A stretch of DNA of 5,223 bases from positions 1 through 5,223 of the forward strand of contig JBBAAC010000174.1 of the NCBI GenBank assembly GCA_041658465.1, written 5' to 3'. Positions 3,893-5,223 of this stretch are shown piece by piece. Numbering within the stretch: the first letter of the stretch is position 1; every line of letters begins with the position of its first letter. The stretch comes from JAJZQH01 sp041658465 (lineage in GTDB: Bacteria; UBA10199; 2-02-FULL-44-16; JAAZCA01). The position numbers and the translations under genes were made by a program. The notes under the pieces were generated by a model. The model had not been told where the DNA came from. It was given only the letters and a program-made list of their open reading frames with translations, and did no database searches.

Positions 3893-5176
3893 ATGAACCG
3901 TAAAATCGCTGTCGTGGGTCTCGGCTATGTTGGGCTTCCGGTCGCCGTCGCGTTCGGAATGCACGATGAGGTCGTAGGTTATGATATCAGCCAGCGGCGG
4001 ATCGATGAGTTGAAGAAAGGGCATGACTCCACCGGCGAAGTGCTGGACGAGGATCTGCGCTCTTCCAGAATACTGTACACAGCCGATCCATCACATTTGA
4101 AAAATTGTGATTTCATCATCGTCGCAGTGCCGACACCGATCGACGATGCAAAACGTCCTGATCTCACGCCTGTAATCAAGGCGAGCGAGACGGTAGGCCG
4201 AAATCTCTCGAAGGGTGCGATCGTCGTTTACGAGTCCACCGTCTATCCCGGCGTCACTGAGGAGATCTGCGTGCCGATCCTCGAGCGCGAATCCGGTCTC
4301 AAGGGCGGAAAGGACTTCAAGGTCGGATACTCGCCCGAGCGCATCAACCCGGGCGATCGCGAGCACACCTTCACCAAGATCAAGAAGGTCGTCTCCGGCC
4401 AGGACGCGGAATCGCTCGAGATCGTGGCCCAAGTCTACGCCAGCGTCGTCACCGCCGGCGTCCACAAGGCCAGCTCGATCAAGGTCGCCGAGGCCGCGAA
4501 GGTAATCGAAAACACGCAGCGCGATCTCAACCTGGCGCTTATGAACGAACTCTCGGTCCTCTTCAATAAAATGGACATCGACACGCGCGAGGTGCTCGAG
4601 GCCGCGGGCACAAAGTGGAACTTCTTGCCGTTCGAGCCAGGCCTCGTCGGAGGCCACTGCATCGGCGTGGATCCATACTATCTCACCTTCCGCGCCGAGC
4701 AGATCGGCTACCACCCGCAGGTGATCCTCGCTGGCCGCCGAATCAACGATTCGATGGGCAAGCACGTTGCGGAACAGACTGTGAAGAAGCTCATTGCCGC
4801 GGGCAAGGCCATCAAGGGCAGCAAGGTCCTGGTCCTGGGGCTAACGTTCAAAGAGGACATCCCGGACATCCGCAACACGCGCGTTGTGGATATCGTTAAT
4901 GAGCTCAAGGATTACGGCTGCGAGGTCCATGTCTACGACCCGCACGCGGATCATGATGAAGTGCACGAGGAGTACGGGCTCAAGCTCCTGGCCAATCCCG
5001 CGGACTACGCCCCCTACGACGGCGTCGTCGTCGCGGTGAAGCACAAGCAGTTCACAGAGCTCGGGATCGATGGCCTAAAAAAGCTGGCAGGCGGCCCCTC
5101 AGTCCTTGCCGACGTAAAGGGCATATATAGCGCAGACGACGCCCGCATCCACGGCATGACCTACTGGAGGCTATGA
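3893..5176 (+). CDS. tviB: UDP-N-acetyl-hexosamine 6-dehydrogenase, TviB/WbpO type
   Basis: NAD-dependent oxidation of UDP-GlcNAc (or UDP-GalNAc) at C6 to the uronic acid, in the cytoplasm, for capsule, Vi-antigen-like or O-antigen sugars. Residues are numbered from the upstream in-frame ATG3881 (431 aa); subtract four for the start chosen here. The Rossmann motif is GLGYVG (13-18). GHDSTGEV (47-54) and VPTPIDDAKRPDLTP (83-97) are typical of the TviB/WbpO branch. VYESTVYPGVTEE (116-128), GYSPERINPGD (149-159) and AEAAKVIENTQRDLN (203-217, with K207 and N211) line the active site. The catalytic Cys260 is in GLVGGHCIGVDPYYL. The C-terminal UDP-sugar domain starts near SKVLVLGLTFKED (314-326). 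Length is normal and no key residue is missing. Start ATG3893 is chosen for GGAG six bases upstream and because the product then begins MNRKIAVVGLGYVG. Exact substrate (GlcNAc against GalNAc) cannot be decided here. Confidence 0.95.
   Translation: MNRKIAVVGLGYVGLPVAVAFGMHDEVVGYDISQRRIDELKKGHDSTGEVLDEDLRSSRILYTADPSHLKNCDFIIVAVPTPIDDAKRPDLTPVIKASETVGRNLSKGAIVVYESTVYPGVTEEICVPILERESGLKGGKDFKVGYSPERINPGDREHTFTKIKKVVSGQDAESLEIVAQVYASVVTAGVHKASSIKVAEAAKVIENTQRDLNLALMNELSVLFNKMDIDTREVLEAAGTKWNFLPFEPGLVGGHCIGVDPYYLTFRAEQIGYHPQVILAGRRINDSMGKHVAEQTVKKLIAAGKAIKGSKVLVLGLTFKEDIPDIRNTRVVDIVNELKDYGCEVHVYDPHADHDEVHEEYGLKLLANPADYAPYDGVVVAVKHKQFTELGIDGLKKLAGGPSVLADVKGIYSADDARIHGMTYWRL
5166..5170 (+). promoter_or_regulatory. 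Ribosome binding site GGAGG for the downstream nucleotidyltransferase
   Basis: GGAGG lies within the last codons of the dehydrogenase, 11 bases before ATG5182 and only two before ATG5173. The spacing favours ATG5182, although ATG5173 would form an ATGA overlap with the dehydrogenase stop. Confidence 0.55.
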
Positions 5177-5181
5177 TTCGT

Positions 5182-5223
5182 ATGGAGCACGTCTATATCC
5201 TCATAATGGCCGGTGGCGAGGGG
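5182..5223 (+). CDS. Sugar-phosphate nucleotidyltransferase, N-terminus only (mannose-1-phosphate guanylyltransferase-like)
   Basis: The last 14 codons of the window read MEHVYILIMAGGEG. The strand followed by MAGGxG is the start of the nucleotide-binding signature (GGxGTRL) of sugar-phosphate nucleotidyltransferases, and the HVYxxIMAGG pattern is most like mannose-1-phosphate guanylyltransferases, which make GDP-mannose. The gene runs off the right edge, so the substrate is not certain. It begins five bases after the dehydrogenase stop and thus belongs to the same operon. An alternative start at 5173 adds MIR and overlaps the dehydrogenase TGA as ATGA. Confidence 0.75.
   Translation, partial: MEHVYILIMAGGEG

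Noticed and set aside
4091..4765. Long open frame on the minus strand opposite the dehydrogenase
   Set aside because: It mirrors a high-GC coding sequence with intact motifs on the plus strand, and its product resembles no protein family.

Overview
This looks like a bacterial chromosomal segment of moderately high GC, probably from an uncultured or environmental lineage. It has ATG/TTG starts, recognisable Shine-Dalgarno sequences, tight or overlapping gene junctions, and short dispersed palindromic repeats that I recognise as recurring in many environmental bacteria. The taxon cannot be named from the window. The left 3.9 kb is an accessory, repeat-scarred region. The right 1.3 kb is an ordinary surface-polysaccharide precursor operon.

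Layout. Bases 1-106 encode the last 34 residues of a GHKL-family ATPase whose body lies off the left edge. A dispersed repeat follows and merges directly into a TTG-started nucleotidyltransferase gene of 255 residues (126-893). Next comes a visibly AT-richer gene for a small four-cysteine protein of unknown function (1024-1416), a possible 27-residue ORF (1429-1512), and a complete GHKL (Hsp90/MutL/MORC-like) ATPase of 515 residues (1509-3056). The last 34 residues of that ATPase and the DNA just after it (2951-3120) repeat bases 1-150 exactly, apart from a 20-bp perfect palindrome inserted in the second copy. After this second copy there is no intact 255-residue gene, only a 48-codon ORF that shares its first eight codons (3096-3242). 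A different, shorter MNT-type nucleotidyltransferase follows (3293-3739), then an overlapping 39-residue ORF that may be a HEPN remnant or small partner (3732-3851).

The window closes with a complete TviB/WbpO-type UDP-N-acetyl-hexosamine 6-dehydrogenase (about 3893-5176) and, five bases later, the first 14 codons of a sugar-phosphate nucleotidyltransferase. These two would supply nucleotide-sugar precursors for capsule, O-antigen or similar glycans.

How it fits together. The accessory part reads as two successive GHKL ATPase - nucleotidyltransferase units, with repeat DNA forming the linker between the genes of each pair. Insertion, duplication and deletion within the repeats seem to have shaped it. 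The best candidate for something undescribed is this pairing of a GHKL ATPase with a GSx10DxD nucleotidyltransferase beside a polysaccharide locus. A defence or toxin-antitoxin role is inference from domain types and context only. Because the left edge starts inside a repeat that recurs in the window, a contig-end assembly effect must also be excluded.
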